Source of the DNA: Arthrobacter russicus
GTDB lineage: Bacteria; Actinomycetota; Actinomycetes; Actinomycetales; Micrococcaceae
NCBI RefSeq assembly: GCF_031454135.1
Contig: NZ_JAVDQF010000001.1
Span: 2,728,001-2,792,000, forward strand
DNA length: 64,000 nt
Reading direction: 5' to 3'
Numbering within the stretch: the first letter of the stretch is position 1; every line of letters starts with the position of its first letter. Shown piece after piece: positions 9,402 through 18,664 of the stretch. The notes under the pieces are model-generated. The model was not told the origin of the DNA and did not search any database. It saw only the letters and a list, made by a program, of their open reading frames with translations. The translations under genes and the position numbers were made by a program.

Positions 9402-10079
9402 ATGCGTCTCATTCTCATCCGACATGGCCAGACTGAATCCAATGTGCACCGACTGCTGGACACCGCGATGCCGGGACCGGAGCTGACCGAGTTGGGCCGG
9501 GCCCAGGCGACGAGCCTGGTTCCGGCGCTCGCCGACGAACCCCTGGATGCGATTTACACCTCGGTGGCCACCCGGGCGCAGCAGACCGCGCAGCCGCTTG
9601 CCGAAGCCCGGTCCTTGCCGCCGGTCGTGCGCGCCGGAGCGCGGGAGATCGCGGCCGGCGATCTCGAGATGGCAGCCGACCTGGATTCAGTGATGGCGTA
9701 CCTCAAAGTGGTTTCCGAATGGTTGCGCGGGAACCCGGAACATCGGATGCCCGGCGCGGACACCGGGAGCGAGGTCCTCGGCCGGTTCGACGACGTCGTC
9801 GCAGAAGCGCGCGACGCCGGCCATGCCAGCGTCGCGGTGGTCAGCCATGGTGCGATGATCCGGACCTGGACGGCGGCCCGCGCAGTCAACCTGGATCCGC
9901 GGACCCCGGAGAAATACGACCTGAGCAATACCGGAGTCGTCGTTTTGGAAGACGGCACGGGAGATCCGGAACGGCCATGGAGGGTGATCAGCTGGCAAGG
10001 GGAAGCTGCCGGCGGCCCTGCGGTGGCCGATCCCTCGCATGATGGGCCGAATGTAGATGCCTGGAATTCCGAAGCCTGA
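9402..10079 (+). CDS. Histidine phosphatase (phosphoglycerate mutase-like)
   Basis: A 225-residue cytoplasmic protein. The catalytic RHG motif is at residues 7-9 in LILIRHGQTESN, and the second histidine is in VAVVSHGAMIRTW. Family members dephosphorylate sugar phosphates, nucleotides or proteins through a phosphohistidine intermediate. This one is closer to broad-specificity phosphatases than to glycolytic mutase because it lacks the long mutase C-terminal segment. The physiological substrate is unknown. Its last codons overlap the longest reading of the following kinase gene. Confidence 0.8.
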   Translation: MRLILIRHGQTESNVHRLLDTAMPGPELTELGRAQATSLVPALADEPLDAIYTSVATRAQQTAQPLAEARSLPPVVRAGAREIAAGDLEMAADLDSVMAYLKVVSEWLRGNPEHRMPGADTGSEVLGRFDDVVAEARDAGHASVAVVSHGAMIRTWTAARAVNLDPRTPEKYDLSNTGVVVLEDGTGDPERPWRVISWQGEAAGGPAVADPSHDGPNVDAWNSEA

Positions 10080-11391
10080 TTGGCGGTCTTGGACGGTTCG
10101 CCGGCGGACCGTCGGAGGCTCTGCCGGGACCGAGACCCGGGATAGCCGGCAGCGTGCGGAGTGGCTGAAGCAAGGTTCGTCCGAGCGGCTGCGCAGCATG
10201 TTGCGCACGCGTTGGGAACTGGTCCTGCTGCCGTTCGTGACCCTGGTCATGCTGGTGCTCGGGGCGGCGTTGAACACCGCGCTCTACGAGATGAACGTGG
10301 TGGTCGGGTTCGCCCTCGCCGTGGCCCACGCGGGCAGCATCCTGCTCACCTACAACCGCCCACTGCCCGGGATCCTGCTGTCCGTGGTGTGCGTCACCCT
10401 GATCGCCTGGGTGATTGCCCCCGAATCGACGTTGCCGCGCCCGTTCACCGTGGTGGCCCTGCTCACCCAGCTTGCGGTCACCGTGATCAGCGGATTCCGC
10501 GCGCCCTGGTATCTGGCCGCCGCCGGTTGGCTGGCCAGCGTGGTCTTGGTCTCGATCGGCGCTTCGCACCTCGGCAGCCAAGACGTGCCGCAGGCCGAAA
10601 TCACCAATATGGTGGTCTTCGCTTCGATTTCCTTCGGAGCGCTGCTCGCCTCGATCATCGCCCGGCAGTGGCAGTTGATCCGGCAACAACTGACCGTGGA
10701 ACGCACAGTCAGCGCGGCCGAGGCCGCCCGGCGCGAATTGGTCGAAGAACGTGCCGGAATCGCCCGGGAACTACATGATGTGGTGGCCCACGGAATGTCC
10801 CTGGTCACCGTGCAGGCGACCACAGCACGCTACCGGTACCCCGGCATGGACGAACGGATCGTGGCCGAGTTCGACGAAATCGCCGGGCACTCCCGCCGCG
10901 CGATGGCGGAAATGCGGCAGATGCTCGGCGTACTGCGTTCGGAATCCGCCGGCCGGGAGACCCTGCCGCAGCCGGGCTTGGATGATCTGGAAGCGTTGGT
11001 GGGTTCGATCCGGCGAGCCGGCATCGAGGTGGATTTCGAGGCGCCCGCTGGCTTGAGCCCCGGGCCGGTGCTGGGCTTGGCGGTGTACCGGATCGTCCAG
11101 GAGGCGCTGAGCAACGTGGTCCGGCACGCGCCGCAATCGCATGCCTCGGTGGACTTGGAGTCCCATGGCGAGCAGCTGACCGTGGTGGTCGAAAACGGCG
11201 CGGCCAAGGCCGCGGCGACGGTGAGCAGCGGCGGGCACGGCTTGGTCGGCATGCAGGAGCGCGCGCAGGCGGTTGGCGGTAGGCTCGATTACGGCCCCCT
11301 GCCCGGAGGAGGGTTCCGGGTGGTGGCCACGCTGCCGCTGGAAGGTGAAACGACGACGCCGGGACGGCCGAAGACAGGGAAGAACAGATGA
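10057..11391 (+). CDS. Sensor histidine kinase, HisKA_3 (NarL-partner) type
   Basis: Four to five hydrophobic segments (roughly residues 50-195) precede a cytoplasmic kinase core. The phosphoacceptor is His in [17 protein letters not shown], the HATPase N box is [13 protein letters not shown], and the G box is [12 protein letters not shown]. This is the architecture of DesK/LiaS-like membrane-embedded sensors without a large external domain. The stop overlaps the response regulator start as ATGA. The start is uncertain: ATG 10057 would overlap the phosphatase gene by 23 bases, whereas ATG 10198 begins just before the first helix. Neither has a good SD. Confidence 0.85.
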   Translation: MPGIPKPDWRSWTVRRRTVGGSAGTETRDSRQRAEWLKQGSSERLRSMLRTRWELVLLPFVTLVMLVLGAALNTALYEMNVVVGFALAVAHAGSILLTYNRPLPGILLSVVCVTLIAWVIAPESTLPRPFTVVALLTQLAVTVISGFRAPWYLAAAGWLASVVLVSIGASHLGSQDVPQAEITNMVVFASISFGALLASIIARQWQLIRQQLTVERTVSAAEAARRELVEERAGIARELHDVVAHGMSLVTVQATTARYRYPGMDERIVAEFDEIAGHSRRAMAEMRQMLGVLRSESAGRETLPQPGLDDLEALVGSIRRAGIEVDFEAPAGLSPGPVLGLAVYRIVQEALSNVVRHAPQSHASVDLESHGEQLTVVVENGAAKAAATVSSGGHGLVGMQERAQAVGGRLDYGPLPGGGFRVVATLPLEGETTTPGRPKTGKNR

Positions 11392-12047
11392 CCATCTCGG
11401 TAGTGCTCGCGGACGATCAGGCCATGGTGCGGGCCGGATTCGCTGCACTGCTCAATGCCCAAACCGATATCGAGGTGCTGGGCCAAGCGGTGAACGGGGT
11501 GGAAGCCGTTTCGCTATGCGCCCAGATGCACCCGGACGTGGCGTTGCTCGATGTGCGGATGCCCGAGCTCAACGGTTTGGAAGCCGCGCAGCGGATCCTG
11601 GCGGCGGGCTACGGCACCAAAGTTTTGATGCTCACCACCTTCGACATCGACGACTACGTCTACGACGCCTTGGCGATGGGTGCCAGCGGCTTCCTGCTCA
11701 AAGACGCGCTCGCGGACGAACTGGTCTCGGCGGTGCGGATCGTCGCCTCGGGGGAGGCGTTGCTGGCGCCGAGTGTCACCAAACGGCTGATCGAGAATTT
11801 CGCCAAGAGCCGGCCGCGCAGCCCGGTCCAGACGAGCCGGTTGAATGGGCTGACCGAACGGGAACGCGAAGTGCTGACCCTGGTGGGCCGGGGCTTGTCC
11901 AACCAGGAAATCGCGGCCGAGCTGTTCATCGCGGAGCAGACCGTGAAAACGCACGTCTCGAAAGTGCTGAACAAACTGGACCTGCGCGATCGCGTGCAGG
12001 CCGTGGTGCTCGCCTATGACACCGGTTTGGTGGAACCGGCCGGCTGA
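11388..12047 (+). CDS. NarL/LuxR-family response regulator
   Basis: A 219-residue two-domain regulator. The receiver domain has the acidic pair Asp9/Asp10 and phosphoacceptor Asp55 in [10 protein letters not shown]. The C-terminal LuxR helix-turn-helix reads [20 protein letters not shown], then [17 protein letters not shown] overlap with the kinase gene fixes the partner. Cell-envelope stress or small-molecule sensing is typical of such pairs in actinobacteria, but no target is evident here: neither neighbour has a recognisable direct-repeat site. Confidence 0.9.
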   Translation: MTISVVLADDQAMVRAGFAALLNAQTDIEVLGQAVNGVEAVSLCAQMHPDVALLDVRMPELNGLEAAQRILAAGYGTKVLMLTTFDIDDYVYDALAMGASGFLLKDALADELVSAVRIVASGEALLAPSVTKRLIENFAKSRPRSPVQTSRLNGLTEREREVLTLVGRGLSNQEIAAELFIAEQTVKTHVSKVLNKLDLRDRVQAVVLAYDTGLVEPAG

Positions 12048-12089
12048 ACCGGCAGCCCGGCCCAGCCGACCGGTCCCACCGGTCCGGAA

Positions 12090-12863
12090 TCAGCCGAGGC
12101 TTTGGATGATCTTGAACAACGCTCCGGTCGGATCGGTCATCGACCCCATCCGGCCGAACGGCGTGTCCTCAATCGGCTGGACGATCTGCGCGCCCAGTTC
12201 CAGGGCGTCCGCGACTGTCTGGTCCGCATTCTCGACCGCGAAGTAGACCTCCCAATTGGACGGCGTGCCTTCGGGCAGGAAGGACGAGGAATCCATCAAT
12301 CCGGCGATCGCCGCATCGCCTTCGCCCACCGTGCTGTAGCGGAACTCATCGCTGTCGCCCATGGTGGTGTATTCCCAGCCGAAGACTTCGTTGTAGAAAG
12401 GCAGCGCCGCCGCGTAGTTCCGGCTGTGCAGTTCGTGCCAAGCTGCCGCGCCGGTCTCATCGTGGGCTTGGAAGCCGGTGTGGCCGCCGAACTCCCAGAC
12501 GCCGACCGCCGCTCCGTCGGGAGCGCCGATCATCATCATCTTGCCCTGCTCTGGGACCTCCATCGGCGGGAAGAAAACCTGGCCCCCGTTCGCCGTCGTC
12601 AGTTCTGCGGTCCGGTCGATGTCTTCGCTGCGCAGATAGGTGGACCAGACGTCGGGCTGCCCGGTCTCGGGCTCGTTCTTCATCAGCCCGGCGACGCTTT
12701 TGCCGTCTTTGAAGGCCAGCATGTAGCCGCCGTACTTTTCCTCGTCGCCGGTTTCATAGGTCCAGCCGAAGAGCTTGGTGTAGAAGGCCTTGGCCTTCTC
12801 CGGCTCCGAGGTCATCAGGTCGATCCAACAGGGTGCGCCCGCCGGGATATTCGGTGTCGGCAT
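12090..12863 (-). CDS. Two-domain VOC (glyoxalase/bleomycin-resistance fold) protein
   Basis: A 257-residue protein made of two consecutive VOC modules: residues about 1-125 (CWIDLMTSEPEKAKAFYTKLFGW) and 135-257 (AAWHELHSRNYAAALPFYNEVFGW). Each has the DP.GA or APDGA turn near its end. Similar actinobacterial proteins are called hydroxylase- or glyoxalase-like, without a proven substrate. The fold binds a divalent metal or hydrophobic ligand. It is transcribed alone on the minus strand, convergent with the response regulator. Confidence 0.75.
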   Translation of the reverse strand: MPTPNIPAGAPCWIDLMTSEPEKAKAFYTKLFGWTYETGDEEKYGGYMLAFKDGKSVAGLMKNEPETGQPDVWSTYLRSEDIDRTAELTTANGGQVFFPPMEVPEQGKMMMIGAPDGAAVGVWEFGGHTGFQAHDETGAAAWHELHSRNYAAALPFYNEVFGWEYTTMGDSDEFRYSTVGEGDAAIAGLMDSSSFLPEGTPSNWEVYFAVENADQTVADALELGAQIVQPIEDTPFGRMGSMTDPTGALFKIIQSLG

Positions 12864-13082
12864 TTTTTCTCCTCAGTCGGTGAAGGTCGGTTCCCTTGAC
12901 CCTATGCCGGGGCTCCAGCGGTTTCAATGCCCCCGCCTGGGAGCCAGCTTTGAGCGCGCCCTGCTACCGGGGTACCGGTGGCAAACAACCCGGATGGGGG
13001 ATGTTTCGGCCGGAAGCTGCTTTCTAGCCTGCTGGTAAGCGAATTTCAGGGTGAAAAGGTGCAGGGTGAAAAGGAGTCTGAG

Positions 13083-14450
13083 ATGACCAATCATGTGACG
13101 ATCGGGCGCAGTGGCGGGCTTGTCCCGAAACCACGGCAAGCCGGCATCGGCGTGCCGCGGGACGGGGTGGTCGATCTCGCCCGGGCAGCCTGCCTGGCCG
13201 TTGTGGTGCTGTTCCACGGCATCATGATGGGCGTGACGCCGGCAGCTGCCGGCTGGTCGGTGACCAATGCTTTCGACGGCCAATGGTTCTTCCCGGTGCT
13301 GTCCTTGTTCCTGCAAGTGATGCCGCTGTTCTTCATCCTTGGCGGGTTCTCCAGCTTCGGCGCATGGCAGCGCCGGCAAGCCGCCGGAGTCGGGGCCGGG
13401 GTGTTCGTCAGGGAACGCCTGCTGCGTCTGGCCAAGCCCGCGATCGTGGTTTTCGGCACGGTCGGGTTGGGCCTGGCCGCGCTCGCAGTGGCCGGATTGC
13501 CGGCAGACCTGCTGGGCCAGATCGGTTTCCGGATTTCCCAACCGATGTGGTTCTTGGCGGTCTACATCGGCTGTTCCGCGATGGTCCCGTTAATGTCCGG
13601 ATGGCACCGCCGCAATCCGTGGGCCACCGTGTCGGTCCTCGCCTTGGCGATCCTGGGCGTCGATGCCTTGCGCCAGGGGACCGGAGTCGAGGCGATCGGG
13701 CTCGCGAACCTGGCTTTCGTCTGGTTGCTGATGCAGCAGATCGGATTCTTCGTCGCCGACGGCAAACGCCCGGAACGCGGCATCCTGTGGCTGGTGTTCC
13801 TGGTCCCGTTGGCGGTATTGCTGATCGGCGCCGGCAATGGTTGGTGGCCCCTGGACATGCTGCTCAGCCTCAACCCGCCGCGTTTTTCGCTGATTCTGCT
13901 GGGCCTCGCCCAGCTGGGCCTGATGGAACTGCTGCGTCCGCAGTTGGCCGCGCTGCTGTTGCACCGGAAGGTGAAAGCGGTGAGCGGCTTCGCCAATGCG
14001 AAATCGCTCACCGTCTATTTGTGGCATGCCTCGGTGATGTCCGTCCTGCTGGGCATCCTGCTGGTGCTCGGGGTGCCGATGCCGGAGCCGTTGAGCCCGC
14101 TCTGGTGGGCGACCCGCCCACTCTGGCTCCTGGTCCTGCTGGCCGCGGTGGTGCCGGTCGCCGCGGTGCTCCACCGGTTCGAGAAGCCGTCGGCAGCGCG
14201 GCCGGCGGCCGGCCCGAACTCGCCGGCGCAGCTGGCCGGGGTGCTGAGCACCCGGAACTCGGTGGCCGCGACCGGGCTGGCGATAGCCGCCGTCGTCCTG
14301 GTCCTGGCGCTCGGTGCCAGTCCGCTGAGCTGGCTGGCCGCGACCCTGCTGCTTGCGGTGGGCCTGACCGTTGTGGGAGCCTGGCAACCCCCGGGGAACA
14401 CGGCTCTGCGACTGCGCGTTCCTCTTTTCGGGAAAGCAATTTTGCGATGA
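13083..14450 (+). CDS. Acyltransferase-3 (OafA/YrhL-like) membrane protein
   Basis: A 455-residue protein with about ten to eleven membrane helices, starting with the family motif RDGVVDLARAACLAVVVLFH in the first helix (conserved Arg and His). Members transfer acetyl or other acyl groups onto extracytoplasmic sugars, peptidoglycan or lipids. In-frame codons extend back to a GTG at 12978, but ATG 13083 has AAGGAG about seven bases upstream and puts the first helix at the expected distance. The 3' neighbour htpX starts 12 bases later, so the two are probably cotranscribed. Confidence 0.75.
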   Translation: MTNHVTIGRSGGLVPKPRQAGIGVPRDGVVDLARAACLAVVVLFHGIMMGVTPAAAGWSVTNAFDGQWFFPVLSLFLQVMPLFFILGGFSSFGAWQRRQAAGVGAGVFVRERLLRLAKPAIVVFGTVGLGLAALAVAGLPADLLGQIGFRISQPMWFLAVYIGCSAMVPLMSGWHRRNPWATVSVLALAILGVDALRQGTGVEAIGLANLAFVWLLMQQIGFFVADGKRPERGILWLVFLVPLAVLLIGAGNGWWPLDMLLSLNPPRFSLILLGLAQLGLMELLRPQLAALLLHRKVKAVSGFANAKSLTVYLWHASVMSVLLGILLVLGVPMPEPLSPLWWATRPLWLLVLLAAVVPVAAVLHRFEKPSAARPAAGPNSPAQLAGVLSTRNSVAATGLAIAAVVLVLALGASPLSWLAATLLLAVGLTVVGAWQPPGNTALRLRVPLFGKAILR

Positions 14451-14462
14451 AAGGCGAAGATT

Positions 14463-15332
14463 TTGCACCGGCATTACAACGGATTGAAAACCGCCGCGCT
14501 CTTCGGGGTGCTCTGGGCGGTGCTGCTGGGCATCGGCGCCTTGATCGCCAGCAGCACCCGCAGTCCTGCGCCGCTGGTGATTTTCGCCTTGATCGGTGTG
14601 GGCACCACGGCCTATGGCTATTGGAACAGCGACAAGATCGCGATCCGGTCGATGCAGGCCTACCCGGTCACGGAACAGCAGGCACCGCAGATCTACCAGA
14701 TCGTCCGCGAGCTTTCGGCCAAGGCGAATCAACCGATGCCGAAGATCTACCTTTCGCCGACGCAGTCGCCCAATGCCTTCGCCACCGGCCGGAATCCGCA
14801 GAACGCAGCAGTCTGCTGCACTGAAGGAATCCTGCGGATCCTGGATCTGCGGGAATTGCGCGGGGTGCTCGGGCACGAGTTGATGCATGTCTACAACCGC
14901 GACATCCTGACCTCCTCGATGGCAGCGGCAATCGCCGGAGTGATCACTTCGGTAGCCCAGATGATGCTCTTCTTCGGTGGTGGCGACCGGCGTAACGCGA
15001 ATCCGATCGCGATGATCGCGATGGCCTTGTTGGCACCCTTGGCGGCCTCCTTGATCCAGTTGGCGATCAGCCGGACCAGGGAGTACGACGCCGACGAAGA
15101 CGGCTCGAAGCTCACCGACGACCCGCTGGCCCTGGCCTCCGCGCTGCGCAAATTGCAGTCCGGGATCCAGCAAGCGCCCCTGCCGCAGGACCAGAATCTG
15201 GTCAATACCTCGCACCTGATGATTGCCAACCCGTTCCGCGGCGGCGGATTGAAGAGCCTGTTCGCCACGCATCCGCCGATGGACCAGCGGATTGCCCGGC
15301 TCGAAAAAATGGCCGGACGCCCGCTCAACTGA
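14463..15332 (+). CDS. htpX: M48 membrane metalloprotease HtpX
   Basis: A 289-residue zinc protease that degrades damaged membrane proteins. Two N-terminal helices (residues 10-52), zinc site H138-E-L-M-H142 with catalytic Glu139, two further hydrophobic segments (155-172 and 182-203), and the third zinc ligand Glu207 in SRTREYDADEDG match HtpX in order and length. The start is TTG at 14463, preceded by AAAGGCGAAG; no ATG is available at a sensible position. A long terminator stem follows. Confidence 0.9.
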   Translation: MHRHYNGLKTAALFGVLWAVLLGIGALIASSTRSPAPLVIFALIGVGTTAYGYWNSDKIAIRSMQAYPVTEQQAPQIYQIVRELSAKANQPMPKIYLSPTQSPNAFATGRNPQNAAVCCTEGILRILDLRELRGVLGHELMHVYNRDILTSSMAAAIAGVITSVAQMMLFFGGGDRRNANPIAMIAMALLAPLAASLIQLAISRTREYDADEDGSKLTDDPLALASALRKLQSGIQQAPLPQDQNLVNTSHLMIANPFRGGGLKSLFATHPPMDQRIARLEKMAGRPLN

Positions 15333-15338
15333 CGAACC

Positions 15339-15384
15339 CCATAACGGAGGCGCCTGTCCAGTTGGACAGGCGCCTCCGTTATGG
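15339..15384. terminator. 22-bp stem terminator between htpX and yajQ-like gene
   Basis: Arms starting CCATAACGGAGGCGCCTGTC are perfectly complementary around a two-base centre. The stem sits between two convergent genes and lacks a long U tract, as is common in GC-rich actinobacteria. Confidence 0.85.
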
Positions 15385-15400
15385 TTGCTGTGCCGGGGTT

Positions 15401-15889
15401 CTAGCGCAGGTTGACGAACTGCAGGTCGGCCTCTTCGAAGCCTTTGAGCAAGGTCATGGTGGCTTGCAGATCGTCACGAGACTTGGAGCTGACCCGCAGC
15501 TCATCGCCTTGGATCTGCGCCTTGACGCTCTTGGGGCCTTCGTCGCGGATCAACTTGGTGATCTTCTTGGCGATGTCCTGCGCGATGCCTTCTTTGATCG
15601 ACGCTTCCAAGCGGTACTCCTTGCCCGAGGCGAAAGGCTCACCGGCGTCCAGTGATTTGAGCGAAATTCCGCGCTTGATCAGTTTGGACTCGAAAACGTC
15701 CAGAACCGCCATCACGCGTTCTTCCGAGTTCGCCTTGAGCAGGATGTTTTCACCGCTGAAGTCGATTTCCGCGCCCACACCCTTGAAGTCGTAACGCTGC
15801 GCGATTTCCTTCTGCGCCTGATTCAGCGCATTGGCAACTTCCTGTTTGTCGACTTTGCTGACTACGTCGAATGTCGAATCGCCGGCCAT
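15401..15889 (-). CDS. YajQ-family nucleotide/c-di-GMP-binding protein
   Basis: A 162-residue small cytoplasmic protein matching UPF0234/YajQ throughout: N-terminal [20 protein letters not shown], central RYDFKG, and C-terminal [11 protein letters not shown] and DLQFVNLR. Known members bind nucleic acid or cyclic di-GMP and act as accessory transcription factors. Which ligand this protein uses cannot be seen. It is monocistronic, with its 3' end on the shared terminator. Confidence 0.93.
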   Translation of the reverse strand: MAGDSTFDVVSKVDKQEVANALNQAQKEIAQRYDFKGVGAEIDFSGENILLKANSEERVMAVLDVFESKLIKRGISLKSLDAGEPFASGKEYRLEASIKEGIAQDIAKKITKLIRDEGPKSVKAQIQGDELRVSSKSRDDLQATMTLLKGFEEADLQFVNLR

Positions 15890-16029
15890 GATTCCTCCTG
15901 CACGGGCTGGGGTTACTACTTTTGACTGGCCTCTAGCCTAGTCCAGTTCAGCCCCAAGGTGGATGCGTTCTTAGTACTCCCCAAGCTTAACTGGAGGCAG
16001 AACCTAAACAGGTTTGGAAGAGTGAGGCC

Positions 16030-16281
16030 ATGAAGACGCAGAAGGCACGAAGATATGTGGTGCGGAGCGCGAAGGCGGCGGCGGGCACGATGCTCGCCGC
16101 GGCCACAGTGGCAGCGATGACGGCGTTCGCGCCGATCCCGCAGTCCGCACCGAGCACGGGGACCCGGGTGGCCGGCGTGCAGTCCGATTTGGCCCGCGCG
16201 GTCGCGTTGGGACAGGTGACCCCGGAGCAGGCCAAACGGTTCCAGGACCGGATCACCAAGCAGATCGCCGGCGGGGCTTAG
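16030..16281 (+). CDS. Small secreted or membrane-tethered protein, unknown
   Basis: An 83-residue protein with a basic N-terminus (KTQKARRYVVR), a hydrophobic stretch at about residues 17-36 resembling a signal peptide or anchor, and a short polar tail (TPEQAKRFQDRITKQIAGGA). GAG/GAGG-like bases lie 5-12 nt before the ATG. Codon use is like the neighbours. No family is recognised. It could be a real exported microprotein or a chance frame; the SD-plus-signal layout favours the former. Confidence 0.5.
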   Translation: MKTQKARRYVVRSAKAAAGTMLAAATVAAMTAFAPIPQSAPSTGTRVAGVQSDLARAVALGQVTPEQAKRFQDRITKQIAGGA

Positions 16282-16477
16282 GCCCAAGGGCGGTACAACA
16301 CGCCTGCACAATTGCGGCATCCAACTGGTTCCGGGAGCGCCAGATCAGCAACGTGAACACGTTCAGCAGCATTATCCGTGCAGAAGTGTCCGCAGAACTC
16401 CGGAGCGCAGGGCCCGATTCGATTCTTGGCGATGAGTTCTGTAAAGTTGTCTTGCTTCCACTTTGGAAGCCGCTCAC

Positions 16478-16559
16478 GGCAGATTACCCGAGCGGCCAAA
16501 GGGGGCTGACTGTAAATCAGCTGGCAACGCCTACGGGGGTTCGAATCCCTCATCTGCCA
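16478..16559 (+). tRNA. tRNA-Tyr (GUA)
   Basis: The acceptor stem GGCAGAT (16478-16484) pairs with ATCTGCC (16552-16558). The anticodon stem GCTGA/TCAGC encloses loop CTGTAAA, with anticodon GTA at 16512-16514. A long class II variable arm is followed by the T-loop TTCGAAT. CCA is not encoded (the next bases are CCG). At 82 nt with a long variable arm, it is a bacterial tyrosine tRNA. Confidence 0.96.
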
Positions 16560-16566
16560 CCGAGAA

Positions 16567-16595
16567 AGGCCCGGAATCATTGCGATTCCGGGCCT
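16567..16595 (+). terminator. Hairpin terminator after tRNA-Tyr
   Basis: A 12-bp stem, AGGCCCGGAATC with its complement around a five-base loop, starts eight bases after the tRNA. Confidence 0.75.
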
Positions 16596-16758
16596 CTGCC
16601 GTTGCCGGAGTGGGCGACTGATCCGGAGCAGTTTTCGATGCGGCAGTGAGGCAGAGTCCGCGGATCGACCGAAAGCGGGCAGTTTCACCGGAAATCCGCC
16701 CCGCCTGTGCCGACCCGCGGGCCCCGCTTCCGGGCGCAGCCGCCGAACCGCTGGGCGG

Positions 16759-16945
16759 CTAGCTGCCCAGCGTGTAATACCCCACCAGATCCGAGTGCGA
16801 GCTGACCGGGTCAGTGCGCGCATTCGCCCCGGTGTACGGGGCATTGGCCATCTTGTCGTTGCCCAAGTAGATGCCCACGTGGTGGGTGTTGCGCGCGGTG
16901 CCGAAGAACCCCAAATACCCGGGCTTGGCGATGAGGTCTTGTGCA
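16759..16945 (-). pseudogene. NlpC/P60 endopeptidase C-terminal remnant
   Basis: Only about 60 residues of the C-terminal NlpC/P60 (peptidoglycan endopeptidase) domain remain, including KPGYLGFFGTARNTHHVGIYLG (fragment shown in part), where HVGIYLG holds the catalytic histidine strand, and ending DLVGYYTLGS. The cysteine-bearing half of the domain is gone. Upstream it runs, in another frame, into MFS transporter sequence. The boundary near 16945 is approximate. It is read as the 3' end left by a deletion that fused two genes. Confidence 0.65.
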
Positions 16946-16949
16946 TTTT

Positions 16950-17708
16950 GGCGAGCTGGTTGTCCGAGTTGCCGGCACCCAACAGGTCGGAGCTGTCGGC
17001 CAGGATGAAGACAACCAACGGAATCGACCGGCCGAGTTTGTCGCCGACCAGCAGAATGAAGAAGGAAGCCAGGATCCCGCCCCCCGGTGGAGCCGCTCAG
17101 CACCAGGCTGAGCTGCGCGTTGTCCAAGCCGGCCTGGCCGGTGCCGTGGGCAGCCAATAGGCGAACAGCGCGCCGCTGAAACTGAGCAGGCTCAGGAAGC
17201 CGAACACGGTGAGCATCTGGATGCCCAGCAACGGGATCACTGCCAGCACAATGGTCACCAGGACCCGGTTGGACAAGGAGCTGAGCCCGGACATGCGCTC
17301 CGGATCCTTCAGGGCCGCCAAGGCGGCACCACTGGCTGCGCTGGTCGCACCGATGCCGATGCCGCCGCCGACCATGCCCAGGAAAACCAGCAGATCCGAA
17401 GGGGCGAGGGCCGCCAGCAGGAAGCCGGAGCCGCCGACCAAGGCGCCGATCCGGGCCACCGGCTTGCGGCAGGTGCTGGTGCAGTACCGGGAGCTGAGAA
17501 TGCAGGCGGCTGCGGTGCTGAGCAAGGATACTGTGGTGAACAGGCCCGCGGTGCTGACTTCGATGCCCAGGGCTTCCAGGGCCAGAATCATCACCGGGAC
17601 CAGATTGGCGGTGAGCAGCCCCAAGACCGAGATGCCGAAGGTGGACACCGCGTACTTCGGCGTCAGCGCGCGGGCGTTCTGGCCCGGTGAAGCGAGGGTG
17701 ACGGACAA
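16950..17708 (-). pseudogene. Truncated, frameshifted MFS transporter
   Basis: From a TTG start at 17708 (MSVTLASPGQNARALTPKYA) the frame encodes six to seven helices of an MFS drug-type transporter (GLLTANLVPVMILALEALGI, then LVGGSGFLLAALAPSDLLVF). A one-base deletion around 17140 shifts the frame. A one-base excess in a run of six C (plus strand, about 17080-17085) restores it, after which ILASFFILLVGDKLGRSIPL reads again in the original frame. A stop lies between the two indels. The last helices are missing; the sequence passes into the NlpC/P60 remnant. Truncation makes it non-functional whether or not the indels are real. Confidence 0.7.
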
Positions 17709-17763
17709 GCGGCAGCCTTTCCAGGACGCCTGCGAGGTGCATTCTGAATGAGATGCAGATCAC

Positions 17764-17784
17764 AAAACGAATGAATTTCGTTTA
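17764..17784. promoter_or_regulatory. Operator AAACGAA-N5-TTCGTTT before MFS pseudogene
   Basis: Perfect 7-bp arms (8-bp on the right side with the flanking A) and a five-base spacer, lying between the tetR gene ending at 17848 and the MFS start at 17708. The same arms and spacing recur at 20321-20339 before aguB. Size and symmetry fit a TetR-family dimer site. Confidence 0.65.
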
Positions 17785-17847
17785 ATGATTGGATATCGTC
17801 GGCGCAATTGCAAGAGGTTTCGGAAATCTCCCTCCGGGAGTGCCTGT

Positions 17848-18468
17848 TCAACCCAGAACTTCGGCTTCGCGGGCCAAGCCCTCCAACAGCAGTCCGAGGC
17901 CGAACTCGAAAGACTTCTGTGCCCGGTCCGGTGCGCCCAAGCCGGCATCGAGGGCGGCGCGCAGCTCTGGACTGGCGGCTTCGCCGGGTGCCCAGACGTT
18001 GTCCGGCGCGCCGGCGTCGAGCGCCGAGCCGAGCACGAAGTTGTCGATCACCGTGATGATCTCGAGTTGCCGGGTGCTGTCGAACCCTGCGGTGCGCAGT
18101 GTCTGGGCCATCAAGTTGTACATGCCGATGGTGGTTGCGTCCCGGACCGAATAGGCGGTGACCAGTGGCAGCAGCCGGGGGTTGAGTGCATAGGCGTTGC
18201 GGTAATGCAGCGCGATGATGCGCAGCGATCCGGCCCAGTCCGCCGATTCCGAGTCCACGCCGCTCAGGTCCATCCGCCCCATCACCTGGCCGCGCATGAG
18301 CTCGATCACGTCGGCCTTGGAGTCGATGTGGTTGTACAACGAAGAGGGGCTCACCTTGAGTTTTTTGGCAATGCCTTGGATGGTGAATTCGCCATCGTGG
18401 TCAACCGCGTCGAGCGCTGCTTGGGCGATGATCGACGGGGAAAGTTTGGGGCTGAGCGGCCGCGCCAT
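17848..18468 (-). CDS. TetR/AcrR-family regulator next to the MFS pseudogene
   Basis: A 206-residue regulator. The N-terminal HTH runs FTIQGIAKKLKVSPSSLYNH (residues about 30-50), followed by an all-helical ligand domain with no recognised specificity. The start is set at ATG 18468 because AGGAGG lies five bases upstream; a GTG two codons earlier would overlap that SD. It reads in the same direction as the decayed MFS gene, with a palindromic operator between them, so it most likely controlled that exporter. The identical operator before aguBA suggests it also governs putrescine formation from agmatine, reminiscent of AguR (TetR family) in Pseudomonas. Confidence 0.85.
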   Translation of the reverse strand: MARPLSPKLSPSIIAQAALDAVDHDGEFTIQGIAKKLKVSPSSLYNHIDSKADVIELMRGQVMGRMDLSGVDSESADWAGSLRIIALHYRNAYALNPRLLPLVTAYSVRDATTIGMYNLMAQTLRTAGFDSTRQLEIITVIDNFVLGSALDAGAPDNVWAPGEAASPELRAALDAGLGAPDRAQKSFEFGLGLLLEGLAREAEVLG

Positions 18469-18612
18469 CTGCACCTCCTGTTGGATTCCTCCAGCTTAGT
18501 GTTTTCTGCTGATTGGCAGGACATCCGGTAAGCTGCTTTCCCCCGACTGGACTGGGCGAGGTTCGGCGGGCGGTGGTTGGCGAGGGCATCATTGGAAATC
18601 CACGCTATGTAT

Positions 18613-18638
18613 AAATAAAATTATCGTAACGTTTATTT
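18613..18638. promoter_or_regulatory. AT-rich inverted repeat before second tetR
   Basis: Arms AAATAAA (18613-18619) and TTTATTT (18632-18638) with a 12-base centre lie 27 bp upstream of the TetR start at 18665. They probably overlap the promoter, as expected for autorepression. Confidence 0.5.
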
Positions 18639-18664
18639 TCCCCGGCATCGGATATGGTTTGACT

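Noticed and set aside
12978-13082. 35-codon N-terminal extension of the acyltransferase from a GTG
   Set aside because: The sequence is unlike family members and includes the SD (AAGGAG) that serves ATG 13083.
16353-16649. A 98-codon plus-strand frame through the tRNA-Tyr
   Set aside because: It overlaps a convincing tRNA and its terminator, with no SD and no recognisable product.
16478-17708. tRNA-Tyr as an attachment site for an integrated element
   Set aside because: No integrase gene and no second copy of the tRNA 3' end were found in the window; the adjacent pseudogene is explained by a local deletion.
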